DNA of 64,000 nucleotides, taken from Membranihabitans maritimus (GTDB lineage Bacteria; Bacteroidota; Bacteroidia; Chitinophagales; Saprospiraceae). The notes below the pieces were generated by a model, which worked only from the letters and a program-made list of their open reading frames with translations, searched no databases and had not been told where the DNA came from. Positions 54,283 through 63,047 of this stretch are shown piece by piece. The position numbers and the translations under genes are program-made. Location: the NCBI RefSeq assembly GCF_021729145.1, contig NZ_JAJSLW010000025.1, positions 1 through 64,000 on the forward strand. The letters run 5' to 3'. Positions within the stretch are counted from its first letter, which is position 1; each line of letters begins with the position of its first letter.

Positions 54283-56571
54283 ATGCGAAGAAGAAAAGTA
54301 CTCAACTATGTTGGCCTGGGAGCCGCCTTGCCTTTGTCAAACATTTCTTTCCGGGGAAGTAATATGTTACCGGACAGAACGATAAAAGTTATTGATTCAT
54401 TGACCGGACTTGCACATCAGAAACTCGAAGATGGAGATGTCATAAAAACCCTTGGGTATTATTTTCCCGGCGATGGTGGTTCTGCACTCTATTCAATACA
54501 AAAAGAGAAAAAAGAAATTTATCATTTTGAAAAAGCGGGCGGCGATTTACAAGCCGTTTTAATGGACGTAAAATCTGTAAATTATAAAATGTTTGGGGCA
54601 AGGGGAGATGCTAAATCAGATGATGGACCGGCCATTTTAAAAGCGCACCAATATGCAAATTTGAATAACATCCCCATTATAAATCATACCGGTGAATATT
54701 GGATTGTAAAAACCAGGTCTATTCCTGTTGAAACCAATGTGATTTGGGGCCATACTATTTTTCATATAGAAGAAAAGTACAATACGAGAAATCCGGTATT
54801 TCATATCAAAAGTGCAAATGAGGATTATATCTCTCTTTCGGATCCGGAAAGAAAAGCCATAATCGAACAAATAAAACCCGGAGTCTGTAAAATCAAAGAA
54901 TTGGCTGGATACAGCAATCATCTGGTTCATTTAATGGATGAAAAGGATCGGATTGGGTTTAGGGCCGGTCCATATGATAGTATCGGGAGACCCAGGGAAG
55001 AGCTTTTTTATGTTGAAGAAGGAGGAAAAATAATTGGTGATATAGCATGGACTTTTGAAAACACGGTGGATATATATATGTACCCATTGGACCCTTCATT
55101 TCTTAAGGTAGAAGGAGGTGTCTTTTATTTATCGGGGGAAAATCCTGAAGACCTTGAAATGACTTATGTAAAAAGTGGTATAACCATTTCCAGGAGCAGA
55201 ACTATCATTAAAAACCAATGGGTGGGGTTGGAAGAAGGCAAGAAAGATCGTTCTATGTTTCCGCAGGGTGGATTTTATAATTATTCAAAGGTGTACAATG
55301 TCCATTTAGAAAATGTTCGACTGATACCCAGAGAAAAAGACCGGGAAGGTGAAGAGTTTGATGTGCCCCATGGTACCTATGGTATAGGAGGAAATAGGGT
55401 TTTAAGATTTTTTCTAAAAAATGTAATCGCAGAAGGAGATTGGATTCACTGGGGAGTAATGGGGACCAATATGCTGAAGGATGTTGTGGTGGAAAATTGT
55501 CGATTGAATCGATTTGATGTTCATTTTCATCTGTGGAATTTGACGATTCGGGATTCGCATTTTGGACTCAAGGGAATAAGTATCACCGGAGGTGGGTATC
55601 TATATGTTTCAAATTCCATTGTTGAAAGTAACAGCTTTGTTAATTTTCGGTATGATTACGGCGCCAAGTGGGATGGTGAAATAGTTATTTTGGATAGTAA
55701 ATTACTGGCAGGTAATGACCAACGGGTCCGGATATTAAACTTTAGGGGAGGTGATTTTGAATACGGATATCCAATTGGTTTATCAAGGCGAATTAATATT
55801 CGCAATTTTATTTTTGATTATACCACTGCTCCCGACAATAAATCAAAGGCTTATATACTGGAAACAGCTCAGTTTGAAAAAATGGAAACCGTTCAAAAAT
55901 TATTTTTTCCTGAATCCATGCAGCTGGAGAATATTAGGATTAGCAATCGCAAGCAGGGAATTTGTATTATGGACTTGACAAATATTGAAAAATATGTAGT
56001 TGGAAGCGAGGGGAAATACGATCATAGGACTCATTACAATTCTTATATAAAAATTGAAGATGTAGATTTGGATGAAGAAAACTCTGTTAGCATGAAGTTT
56101 TCAGAGGATTTTCTTCCGGATCAGGAATATAAGAAGAATAGGCCTCATATCCAATGTTCATTTAAAAATATACCACTATTTTCTGCCACTTTAGAAGGGG
56201 TTCGTGCGGATCTGTTTTTTAGGAATTCAACGGTGAATAATCTTGAATTAGGTGAGAAGGAATTATGGTATGGTGAAGTGAATTTTGAAAACTGTCATAT
56301 CGAGCCTTCAAAAAAAACTGAACAAGAAGTTTTTTTTAACATTCATTCGGATCATGGCGTTACATTTACTAATTGTCGTTTTCATTTGCCCCGGATAGGG
56401 GAGAATTTTACACCGGCATTATTAAATGAAACAGGAGTATTTGTAATCAATGAAAAAGTAAATTTTCACCATATACATTCCCGATTGGGAAAGGACATCC
56501 TGGAATTTTTGCGAGCGGAGGGGGTGGAAGTCCGGGATGAATTTATCAAAATGCTTGCAATGACTTTTTGA
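54283..56571 (+). CDS. Exported right-handed beta-helix protein
   Basis: 762 residues with a twin-arginine-like start (MRRRKVLNYVGLGAALPL). The N-terminal part (DGDVIKTLGYYFPGDGGSAL; YKMFGARGDAKSDDGPAILK) is the pectate-lyase-superfamily/tail-spike opening in which A-x-G-D marks the start of the helix. Repeated short strands with V-x-x-C, N-x-x-F and similar steps continue to the end (VVVENCRLNRFDV; VTFTNCRFH; VNFENCHIEP). Fold assignment is good, but no catalytic motif identifies the substrate; a glycan lyase or hydrolase is likely. Confidence 0.75.
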   Translation: MRRRKVLNYVGLGAALPLSNISFRGSNMLPDRTIKVIDSLTGLAHQKLEDGDVIKTLGYYFPGDGGSALYSIQKEKKEIYHFEKAGGDLQAVLMDVKSVNYKMFGARGDAKSDDGPAILKAHQYANLNNIPIINHTGEYWIVKTRSIPVETNVIWGHTIFHIEEKYNTRNPVFHIKSANEDYISLSDPERKAIIEQIKPGVCKIKELAGYSNHLVHLMDEKDRIGFRAGPYDSIGRPREELFYVEEGGKIIGDIAWTFENTVDIYMYPLDPSFLKVEGGVFYLSGENPEDLEMTYVKSGITISRSRTIIKNQWVGLEEGKKDRSMFPQGGFYNYSKVYNVHLENVRLIPREKDREGEEFDVPHGTYGIGGNRVLRFFLKNVIAEGDWIHWGVMGTNMLKDVVVENCRLNRFDVHFHLWNLTIRDSHFGLKGISITGGGYLYVSNSIVESNSFVNFRYDYGAKWDGEIVILDSKLLAGNDQRVRILNFRGGDFEYGYPIGLSRRINIRNFIFDYTTAPDNKSKAYILETAQFEKMETVQKLFFPESMQLENIRISNRKQGICIMDLTNIEKYVVGSEGKYDHRTHYNSYIKIEDVDLDEENSVSMKFSEDFLPDQEYKKNRPHIQCSFKNIPLFSATLEGVRADLFFRNSTVNNLELGEKELWYGEVNFENCHIEPSKKTEQEVFFNIHSDHGVTFTNCRFHLPRIGENFTPALLNETGVFVINEKVNFHHIHSRLGKDILEFLRAEGVEVRDEFIKMLAMTF

Positions 56572-56697
56572 CGAGGTAGGAATTTTTTTTAAAGTAAAAG
56601 CCTTTTTGTATTGAAAATGGGATATATTCTCAATTTTCCCATCTTGGTATTTCCGGTTATTTTGTTAAAGCTTTAATTTTACTATTTTTATAAGTAA

Positions 56698-59412
56698 ATG
56701 CTTTTCATGTCATCAATAATGCGTATACCAATTTCTTTTTTTCTTTTTTCAATTCTTATAATAGGATGTTCTAATAATGAAAAGAAGAAACCTGATTTTT
56801 CCATTTCTCCGGTTGAACGTCTTGACCCTAAACGGGTTGAACAACCTTATCCAACTATTGAGATACCTGAAAATGCGGACCTTGAATCCCCTCGTTGGAA
56901 AGGGATTGACCTGTCTCCGAAACCACCGGTTGTTCCCGTATCTGTGCTAGAGGAAAAAGAGCGATTTGTCCTTCAGGATGGGTATCAAATTGATCCTGTT
57001 CTTACTGAACCTGATGTCAAAGAACCAGCTGCTGTTCAGTTCGATGGTAATGGACGAATGTATGTTCTTGAATTGCGGAGTTATATGCAGGATATCGACG
57101 CAACAGACGAACTAAAACCATTGAGTCGTATATCCCGCTGGGAAGATACGGACAATGATGGATATTACGACAAAGGGGTTGTGTTTTTGGATAGCCTCGT
57201 GTTCCCGCGTTTTGTGGTACCTTTTGGTCCCGGTACCATACTTTCTATGGAGTCTAATGAAGACAATGTCTATAAGTATACCGATACGGATGATGATGGT
57301 AAAGCAGATAAGAAGGAATTGTTTTCCACTGGTTTGGGACGTTCAGGAAATGTGGAGCATCAAACTAGTTTTCTTACCTGGACCCTGGACAATTGGATGT
57401 ATTCCACCTACAATGCATTGCGGATTCGATGGACTCCGGATGGTGTCATTAAAGAAAAAACAGGCAATCCATATGGGCAGTGGGGTGTAACGCAGGATAA
57501 TTATGGTCAGATATGGTTCCAAAATGGTGCCAGTGGAGTACCTTCTAATTTTCAATTTCCGATTGTATATGGTAATTATAGAGTAGAAGGACAATTTGAA
57601 GAAGGGTTTAGAGTCCCTTATAGCCTTATTCGACTGGAAGACTTTGAACCGGGAATGCGAGAAACCAAGGAAGATGGATCACTCAATAACGTAACAGGTG
57701 CAGCTGGAAATGATGTATTCAGGGGAGATCGTTTGCCAAAGGAATTAATTGGTGAATATTTTTATGGTGAGCCGGTTGCGAGGATAGTGAGAAGAGTACA
57801 TACAGAAAAGAGGGAGGGGCTAACGTATGCCCAAAATTATTACATAAAGAGCGAATCAGAATTTCTTCAATCTACAGATCCGTTATTTAGGCCTGTGGAT
57901 ATGGCTACAGCCCCTGATGGTACAATGTATATAGTTGATATGTACCGGGGTATTATTCAGGAAGGAAATTGGACGCAAGAGGGAAGTTATCTCAGAACCA
58001 AGATCCAGCAGTACCAAATGGATGATATTATAGAAAACGGTAGGATATGGCGAGTGACCTATGAAGGTATAAAACGAAGCAAGGACAAACCCCGAATGTT
58101 TGATGAATCGAGTAATGAATTAGTTGCACATCTCAGCCATCCCAATGGCTGGTGGAGAGATAAAGCACAGCAATTGTTGATTCTCAGGCAGGATAAATCA
58201 GTCAAAGATGATTTGATTACGTTGGTTAAAGATGCTGAGAATGAATTGGCACGTATACACGCATTGTGGACCCTGGAGGGCCTTGGTGTTTTAGAGGTAA
58301 GTCTGGTTGAAGAAATTTTGGAGGATTCAAATCCAAATATTCGTATTCAGGCATTGCGCGCAAGTGAAACGCTTTACAAATATGGTGCTACCGGATTGGG
58401 CAGTTATTACCAAGACTTATTAAAAGACGAAGATGTAAGTGTTGTTATCCAAACACTGCAAACAATGTATTTATTGGGAATTGATGGTATTGAAAAAAAC
58501 ATTGTCTCTACTTTGAAGTCTAATTCATCTAAAGGGGTGCAAGTTGTAGGCCATCAAATATTGGAAAATATTGAGGAAAAAAGGAAAATGGAAGACTCTA
58601 AATATTCTGGACCTGAATTGGCACTTTTCAATAAAGGGAAAGAAATTTACGATGGATTCTGTTCTACATGCCACGGGGTTGAGGGACTTGGAACCCCTAC
58701 TGGAAGGGAAGGAGATATTATTGCTCCTGCGTTTTCGGGCTCGGATCGAATTCAGGGACATCCTGAATATGCGGTGAAAACTCTTTTGCACGGGTTGACC
58801 GGGGCTATTGATGGGAAGGAATATGAAGGTGTGATGGTTGCAATGGACGCAAACAATGACGAATGGATAGCTTCTGTAATATCTTACATTAGAAATGATT
58901 TTGGAAATGAAGGAAGTTTTGTTAGTCCTGAATATGTGGCTAAAATCCGGGAAATCACAAGAGCGCGAAATACTACGTATAATTATAGTGAATTACGTGA
59001 GGAAATTCCCAAAGTATTATCACCAGAAAGGGATTGGAAGGTGACGGCAAGCAGCACTGCATTACAGGGAGTCGGATCGACAAGGGACCCTGGATATGCT
59101 TTTACTTATAAGGGGTGGAAATCGGAAAAAAATCAAAGTCCCGGGATGTATTTCCAGGTTGAATTGCCATCATCTATTACTCTTGCTGAAATTCAATTTG
59201 AATCGAATGAAGAAAATTATCCAAGATCATATTCAGTAGCTGTTTCCAATGACGGAGAAAAATGGAAAGAGGTATCTTCAGGCAAAGGAGTAAAGGGCGA
59301 TAATATTATTGCTGTTCCATCATTTGCAACAGGAAAGTTTGTTAGGATAATTGAAAAGGAAGGTTGTGAGTTTCCATGGGGAATGAAACAACTGAAATTA
59401 TATGCCCGGTAG
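56698..59412 (+). CDS. PVC-type haem dehydrogenase with C-terminal discoidin domain
   Basis: 904-residue lipoprotein (lipobox IIGC). A start at 56719 (MRIPISFFLFSILIIGC) is also good. Propeller about 85-480 with VQFDGNGRMYVLELRSYMQD, calcium-loop-like DTDNDGYYDKG and DTDDDGKADKK, and ATAPDGTMYIVDMYRG. HEAT-like helices follow, then cytochrome c with CSTCH at about 655-659 and the MVAMDANNDEW region. The last 130 residues are an F5/8 type C (discoidin) sugar-binding sandwich (WKVTASSTALQGVGSTRDP; YPRSYSVAVSNDGEKWKEV). The order propeller, HEAT, haem, discoidin is unlike the other three PVC enzymes here. Confidence 0.88.
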   Translation: MLFMSSIMRIPISFFLFSILIIGCSNNEKKKPDFSISPVERLDPKRVEQPYPTIEIPENADLESPRWKGIDLSPKPPVVPVSVLEEKERFVLQDGYQIDPVLTEPDVKEPAAVQFDGNGRMYVLELRSYMQDIDATDELKPLSRISRWEDTDNDGYYDKGVVFLDSLVFPRFVVPFGPGTILSMESNEDNVYKYTDTDDDGKADKKELFSTGLGRSGNVEHQTSFLTWTLDNWMYSTYNALRIRWTPDGVIKEKTGNPYGQWGVTQDNYGQIWFQNGASGVPSNFQFPIVYGNYRVEGQFEEGFRVPYSLIRLEDFEPGMRETKEDGSLNNVTGAAGNDVFRGDRLPKELIGEYFYGEPVARIVRRVHTEKREGLTYAQNYYIKSESEFLQSTDPLFRPVDMATAPDGTMYIVDMYRGIIQEGNWTQEGSYLRTKIQQYQMDDIIENGRIWRVTYEGIKRSKDKPRMFDESSNELVAHLSHPNGWWRDKAQQLLILRQDKSVKDDLITLVKDAENELARIHALWTLEGLGVLEVSLVEEILEDSNPNIRIQALRASETLYKYGATGLGSYYQDLLKDEDVSVVIQTLQTMYLLGIDGIEKNIVSTLKSNSSKGVQVVGHQILENIEEKRKMEDSKYSGPELALFNKGKEIYDGFCSTCHGVEGLGTPTGREGDIIAPAFSGSDRIQGHPEYAVKTLLHGLTGAIDGKEYEGVMVAMDANNDEWIASVISYIRNDFGNEGSFVSPEYVAKIREITRARNTTYNYSELREEIPKVLSPERDWKVTASSTALQGVGSTRDPGYAFTYKGWKSEKNQSPGMYFQVELPSSITLAEIQFESNEENYPRSYSVAVSNDGEKWKEVSSGKGVKGDNIIAVPSFATGKFVRIIEKEGCEFPWGMKQLKLYAR

Positions 59413-59452
59413 GGATCTTATTTTGGACTCAGTAATCGATAAAACGGAAATA

Positions 59453-60520
59453 ATGAAAATTCAATCTCTTTTGTTTGTCTTGATACTTGCTCTAAGCCAT
59501 TGGTCTTGCAGTGTTCTAAAAAATAACACATCTAAAAACCTATTGAAAATAATTCAAAAGGAGGACCAAAATCGAGTGGATGTGTTAGTTGGCGATGATT
59601 TAATTACTTCTTATCAATGGCCTGAAAGTATTTTCAAACCCGTATTGTATCCGATTCGAACATTGGATGGAAAAGAAGTGACGAGAGGATTTCCAATTGC
59701 TCCTCGGGAAGGGGAAAGAGCAGATCACAAACACCATGTAGGGATGTGGTTGAATTACGGGAATGTAAATGGAATTGATTTTTGGGGACATGGGGCTGAA
59801 GGACTTACAAGGTCGAACTTAGGGACAATAGAACATGGCGAAATACAGGAGTTTTCATCGAATAATAATACAGGTAAATTGAAAGTATCAGCAACTTGGG
59901 TTGGACCTATGGGCAATGATATGATAGCGGAAGAAACAGCTTTTAATTTTAGGGTGGTTGATAATTATACTTTCTTGATAGACAGAACGACGACACTAAC
60001 AGCGGTTAATGGGAATGCAAACTTCAATGACACAAAAGAGGGAAGTTTTGCCATACGTGTCAACCGGAACCTGGAGTTGCCATCGGAAGGAGGTGTGACA
60101 GTTTTGGAAAAGGAAGGAGAAGAATGGAAAAAAGTAAAAAAAGAATCGAATAAGAATGTTTCCGGGAATTATTTGAATAGTTATGGAGTTACAGGTCTTG
60201 AGGTTTGGGGGAAACGAGCGCGATGGGTTTCACTTTCTGGTGAAATTGATGGAAATGAGGTATCTCTGATAATTTTTGATCATCCTGAGAATGTAAATTA
60301 TCCAACGTATTGGCATGCGCGGGGATATGGACTCTTTTCAGCCAATCCATTTGGAGTCAAAGACTTTACTGATGGAGATGAGGAATTAAATTTTTCGATT
60401 GATAACGGGACTTCATTCACTATGAAATACCGGACTATTATTTGTTCCGGAAAAACGTTAAGTGATGAGGAGATAAATGCCTTGGCAGATGAATTTGGCC
60501 GGCCAAATGGATCATTTTAG
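59453..60520 (+). CDS. DUF6807 (PmoA-like) lipoprotein
   Basis: 355 residues from ATG 59453, chosen because it starts a lipoprotein signal (SHWSC, lipid Cys at 19); a longer frame from 59402 overlaps the end of the haem dehydrogenase gene and lacks a signal. DUF6807 marks: YPIRTLDGKEVTRGFPIAPR, the DHKHHVGMWLNYG metal-like His cluster, FWGHGAEGL, GSFAIRVNRNLELPSEG, ARWVSLSGEIDG and the ending TMKYRTIICSG. The family is widespread near PVC and Gfo/Idh genes, but no reaction is established. Confidence 0.8.
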   Translation: MKIQSLLFVLILALSHWSCSVLKNNTSKNLLKIIQKEDQNRVDVLVGDDLITSYQWPESIFKPVLYPIRTLDGKEVTRGFPIAPREGERADHKHHVGMWLNYGNVNGIDFWGHGAEGLTRSNLGTIEHGEIQEFSSNNNTGKLKVSATWVGPMGNDMIAEETAFNFRVVDNYTFLIDRTTTLTAVNGNANFNDTKEGSFAIRVNRNLELPSEGGVTVLEKEGEEWKKVKKESNKNVSGNYLNSYGVTGLEVWGKRARWVSLSGEIDGNEVSLIIFDHPENVNYPTYWHARGYGLFSANPFGVKDFTDGDEELNFSIDNGTSFTMKYRTIICSGKTLSDEEINALADEFGRPNGSF

Positions 60521-60544
60521 AAATTTATAATCAATAGCAAACAA

Positions 60545-61390
60545 ATGAAGAGTTTTATCCTTGTAATGGGTTTTTTAATTGGATCTTTGTCATATTCCTA
60601 CTCTCAGGATTTGACTAAAGTGTATAAAAAGTTTGATACAACCGAGTTGTCAATGGACATTTATTTGCCCGAGGATTATAAGGATGGAAATAATTATCCT
60701 GCTATGGTTTTCTTTTTTGGTGGAGGTTGGCACGGGGGTAATGTAAATCACTTCCAACCTCATGCCGAATATTTTTCATCTCGTGGTATCGTTTGTTTTG
60801 CTGCTGATTATAGAGTGAAGAGTCGTCAGGGGACTTCCCCATTTGAATCCCTTAAAGACGCTAAATCTGCCATTAGATATGTTCGGGAAAATGCGAAAGA
60901 GTATAAAATAGATCCTTCACGAATTATAGCTTCAGGGGGGTCTGCAGGTGGTCATTTAGCTGCTGCAACTGCCTTTGTAGAGAAGTACAATGAAGAAGGA
61001 GATAACATGGCAATAAGTTGCGTTCCCAATGTGCTGGTTCTTTTTAATCCTGTGATAGACAATGGACCCGGAGGGTATGGGTACGAGCGGATAGGTGATG
61101 ATTACAAAGCCTTTTCACCCCTTCACAATATCAGGGAAGGGGCGCCACCTACGATATTATTTTTAGGAACAAAGGATAAATTGATACCTGTTGAAACCGT
61201 CAAATACTATAAGAAGGTCATGGAACGAGTAGGTAGCCGGTGTGATTTATTCCTGTACCAAAATGAACCCCACGGTTTTTTTAATTATTCGCACCCTGAT
61301 AATTATATTTCAACGGTAAGAGAAGCTGATAAATTTCTTAATTCCCTTGGGTATTTGGAGGGAGCTCCAAAAGCAATTATTGACCAGTAG
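60545..61390 (+). CDS. Secreted alpha/beta hydrolase (esterase-like)
   Basis: 281 residues, signal peptide about 1-21. BD-FAE/dienelactone-type fold with YPAMVFFFGGGWHGGN (oxyanion loop), ASGGSAGGHLAA (nucleophile Ser 133), FLGTKDKLIP (acid Asp) and NEPHGFFNYSHP (His). The triad is complete. Likely cleaves ester decorations (acetyl, feruloyl, methyl) on polysaccharides. It lies 24 bp after the DUF6807 gene. Confidence 0.88.
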   Translation: MKSFILVMGFLIGSLSYSYSQDLTKVYKKFDTTELSMDIYLPEDYKDGNNYPAMVFFFGGGWHGGNVNHFQPHAEYFSSRGIVCFAADYRVKSRQGTSPFESLKDAKSAIRYVRENAKEYKIDPSRIIASGGSAGGHLAAATAFVEKYNEEGDNMAISCVPNVLVLFNPVIDNGPGGYGYERIGDDYKAFSPLHNIREGAPPTILFLGTKDKLIPVETVKYYKKVMERVGSRCDLFLYQNEPHGFFNYSHPDNYISTVREADKFLNSLGYLEGAPKAIIDQ

Positions 61391-61456
61391 TTCTTAGTTA
61401 ATATGTTGGTTGAATGAAAAAAAAGTTTATCTTCTAGGGTCTCTTTTTAAACTGTT

Positions 61457-62782
61457 ATGAAAATAGTACCACTAAATACTCTTTCCCACTACTTACAGCG
61501 GTTAACAGAAGGAAAGCTTTGGCTTAAAGTCATTATTGCAATGGTAATGGGTGTAGCTATTGGCTGGCTTCTAAGTCCTTCTATAGGATGGGTAGAATCA
61601 TCTGTTAGCAAATCGATCGGAGATTGGTTAGCACTGCCGGGGAATCTATTCCTGAAACTGGTACAAATGATCATGATCCCATTAATATTTACTTCTATCG
61701 TTTCAGGAATAATCAGTAATACAGGTGAGGAATTAAAAAAAATGGGGCTTCGATTAGTACTTTATTTTTTAGCTACGACGGTTATTTCAATTTCTATCGG
61801 GCTCTTTTTGTCAAAAATATTTCAACCTGGTAAATACCTTTTTGAGAGTGGTGCTTTTTACACAGAAGATAATGTAGGCGCTGAAAATGCTCAACCCTCT
61901 TCTTCATTTGTCAATATACCAGATTCCATTACAGATCTACTTCCTTCCAATCCACTTGCATCTATGGTCTCAGGTGAAATGCTTAGCATTGTGATATTTA
62001 CCATAATTGTTGGCATTGCTATTACTGAAATGAAAGATGATGCAGCGAAACCATTAATTAATTTGTTTTATTCAATTCAGGAAATTTGTATGACAGTAGT
62101 TTCCTGGGCAATGCTTTTAATCCCATATGCCGTTTTTGGACTTACCGCACAATTGGTATCCAATGCAGGTCTTGAGAGTTTATCGGGTTTGGGATATTAT
62201 ATTATTATTGTGCTGTTGGGATTGGCGATTATGTTAATTGTTTATATGGTTCTTGTTAGTGTTCTGGGGAAGAAGAATCCATTTTCATTTTTACAAAAGA
62301 TCAGGGAGGTGCAGCTGCTTGCATTTTCTACAACAAGTAGTGCTGCTGTGATGCCTTTATCGATGAAAACCGCTGATGAGAAGTTGGGCGTTTCTTCGAA
62401 AATCAGCGACTTTATTATTCCGGTCGGTGCAACGATAAATATGGATGGGACAGCTATATTTCAGTGTGTTTCAGTGGTATTCCTGTCCCAGGTTTATGGT
62501 TTGGATATGTCTCTTTCAAGTATTGTATTAGTCATGGTGACTATTTTAGCTGCATCTATTGGGACACCGGCAATACCGGGTGGTGGTGTCGTTATTTTGG
62601 CTTCTGTTTTACAAAGTTCCGGTATACCATCAGAAGGCTTGATGATTATTATAGGGGTTGACCGTATTTTAGGTATGTTTCGGACGGCTATAAATGTTAC
62701 CGGGGACCTTACCGCTTGCGTGATTTTTGACAGGTGGTCCCGGTTTCAACAATCAAAAGGTATGTCCATGCTCAAAATTTAG
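61457..62782 (+). CDS. DAACS-family dicarboxylate/amino acid:cation symporter
   Basis: 441 residues with about eight hydrophobic segments and two re-entrant loops. Family marks: FLKLVQMIMIPLIFTSIVSG, STTSSAAVMPLSM (first serine-rich hairpin), GATINMDGTAIFQCVS (NMDGT motif) and GVDRILGMFRTAINVTGD. It imports dicarboxylates or glutamate-like acids with Na+ or H+. At the end of this block it may bring in acidic oxidation products from the periplasm. A weak terminator follows 23 bp after the stop. Confidence 0.92.
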   Translation: MKIVPLNTLSHYLQRLTEGKLWLKVIIAMVMGVAIGWLLSPSIGWVESSVSKSIGDWLALPGNLFLKLVQMIMIPLIFTSIVSGIISNTGEELKKMGLRLVLYFLATTVISISIGLFLSKIFQPGKYLFESGAFYTEDNVGAENAQPSSSFVNIPDSITDLLPSNPLASMVSGEMLSIVIFTIIVGIAITEMKDDAAKPLINLFYSIQEICMTVVSWAMLLIPYAVFGLTAQLVSNAGLESLSGLGYYIIIVLLGLAIMLIVYMVLVSVLGKKNPFSFLQKIREVQLLAFSTTSSAAVMPLSMKTADEKLGVSSKISDFIIPVGATINMDGTAIFQCVSVVFLSQVYGLDMSLSSIVLVMVTILAASIGTPAIPGGGVVILASVLQSSGIPSEGLMIIIGVDRILGMFRTAINVTGDLTACVIFDRWSRFQQSKGMSMLKI

Positions 62783-62805
62783 ATTTTATTCTAGTCATGT
62801 TGCAG

Positions 62806-62821
62806 AGGTCTTGTGGGACCT
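62806..62821 (+). terminator. Possible weak terminator
   Basis: AGGTC and GACCT form a 5-bp stem around a 6-base loop and are followed by TTATTT, 23 bp after the symporter stop. The stem is short and the T run is interrupted. Confidence 0.35.
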
Positions 62822-62914
62822 TTATTTCCGTTCTAATTAAATCAATTTCAAAACACCTGACATAATTTTATTTTGGAATTTAAAATTTTCCAATTTAAAA
62901 TTCGCATCATTTAG

Positions 62915-62922
62915 TATCTTTG
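62915..62922 (+). promoter_or_regulatory. Likely -7 promoter box of the right-edge gene
   Basis: TATCTTTG matches TAnnTTTG exactly, about 125 bp before the next ATG. No clear TTG at the expected -33 position was seen, so confidence is moderate. Confidence 0.4.
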
Positions 62923-63047
62923 AAAGGTTTTTAAAAGCAGTATATAAAAATGCAATTGATTGTAGGTTTTTTTTACGAATTTTTAAAATCTAATTCCATA
63001 ATAATGTCGATATAAAAAGACATAAAAAGAGGAAATTCTTTGCTAAA

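Noticed and set aside
56590-56690. Terminator between the beta-helix and haem dehydrogenase genes
   Set aside because: Only a 6-bp ATGGGA/TCCCAT pairing over a long loop with no T run after it.
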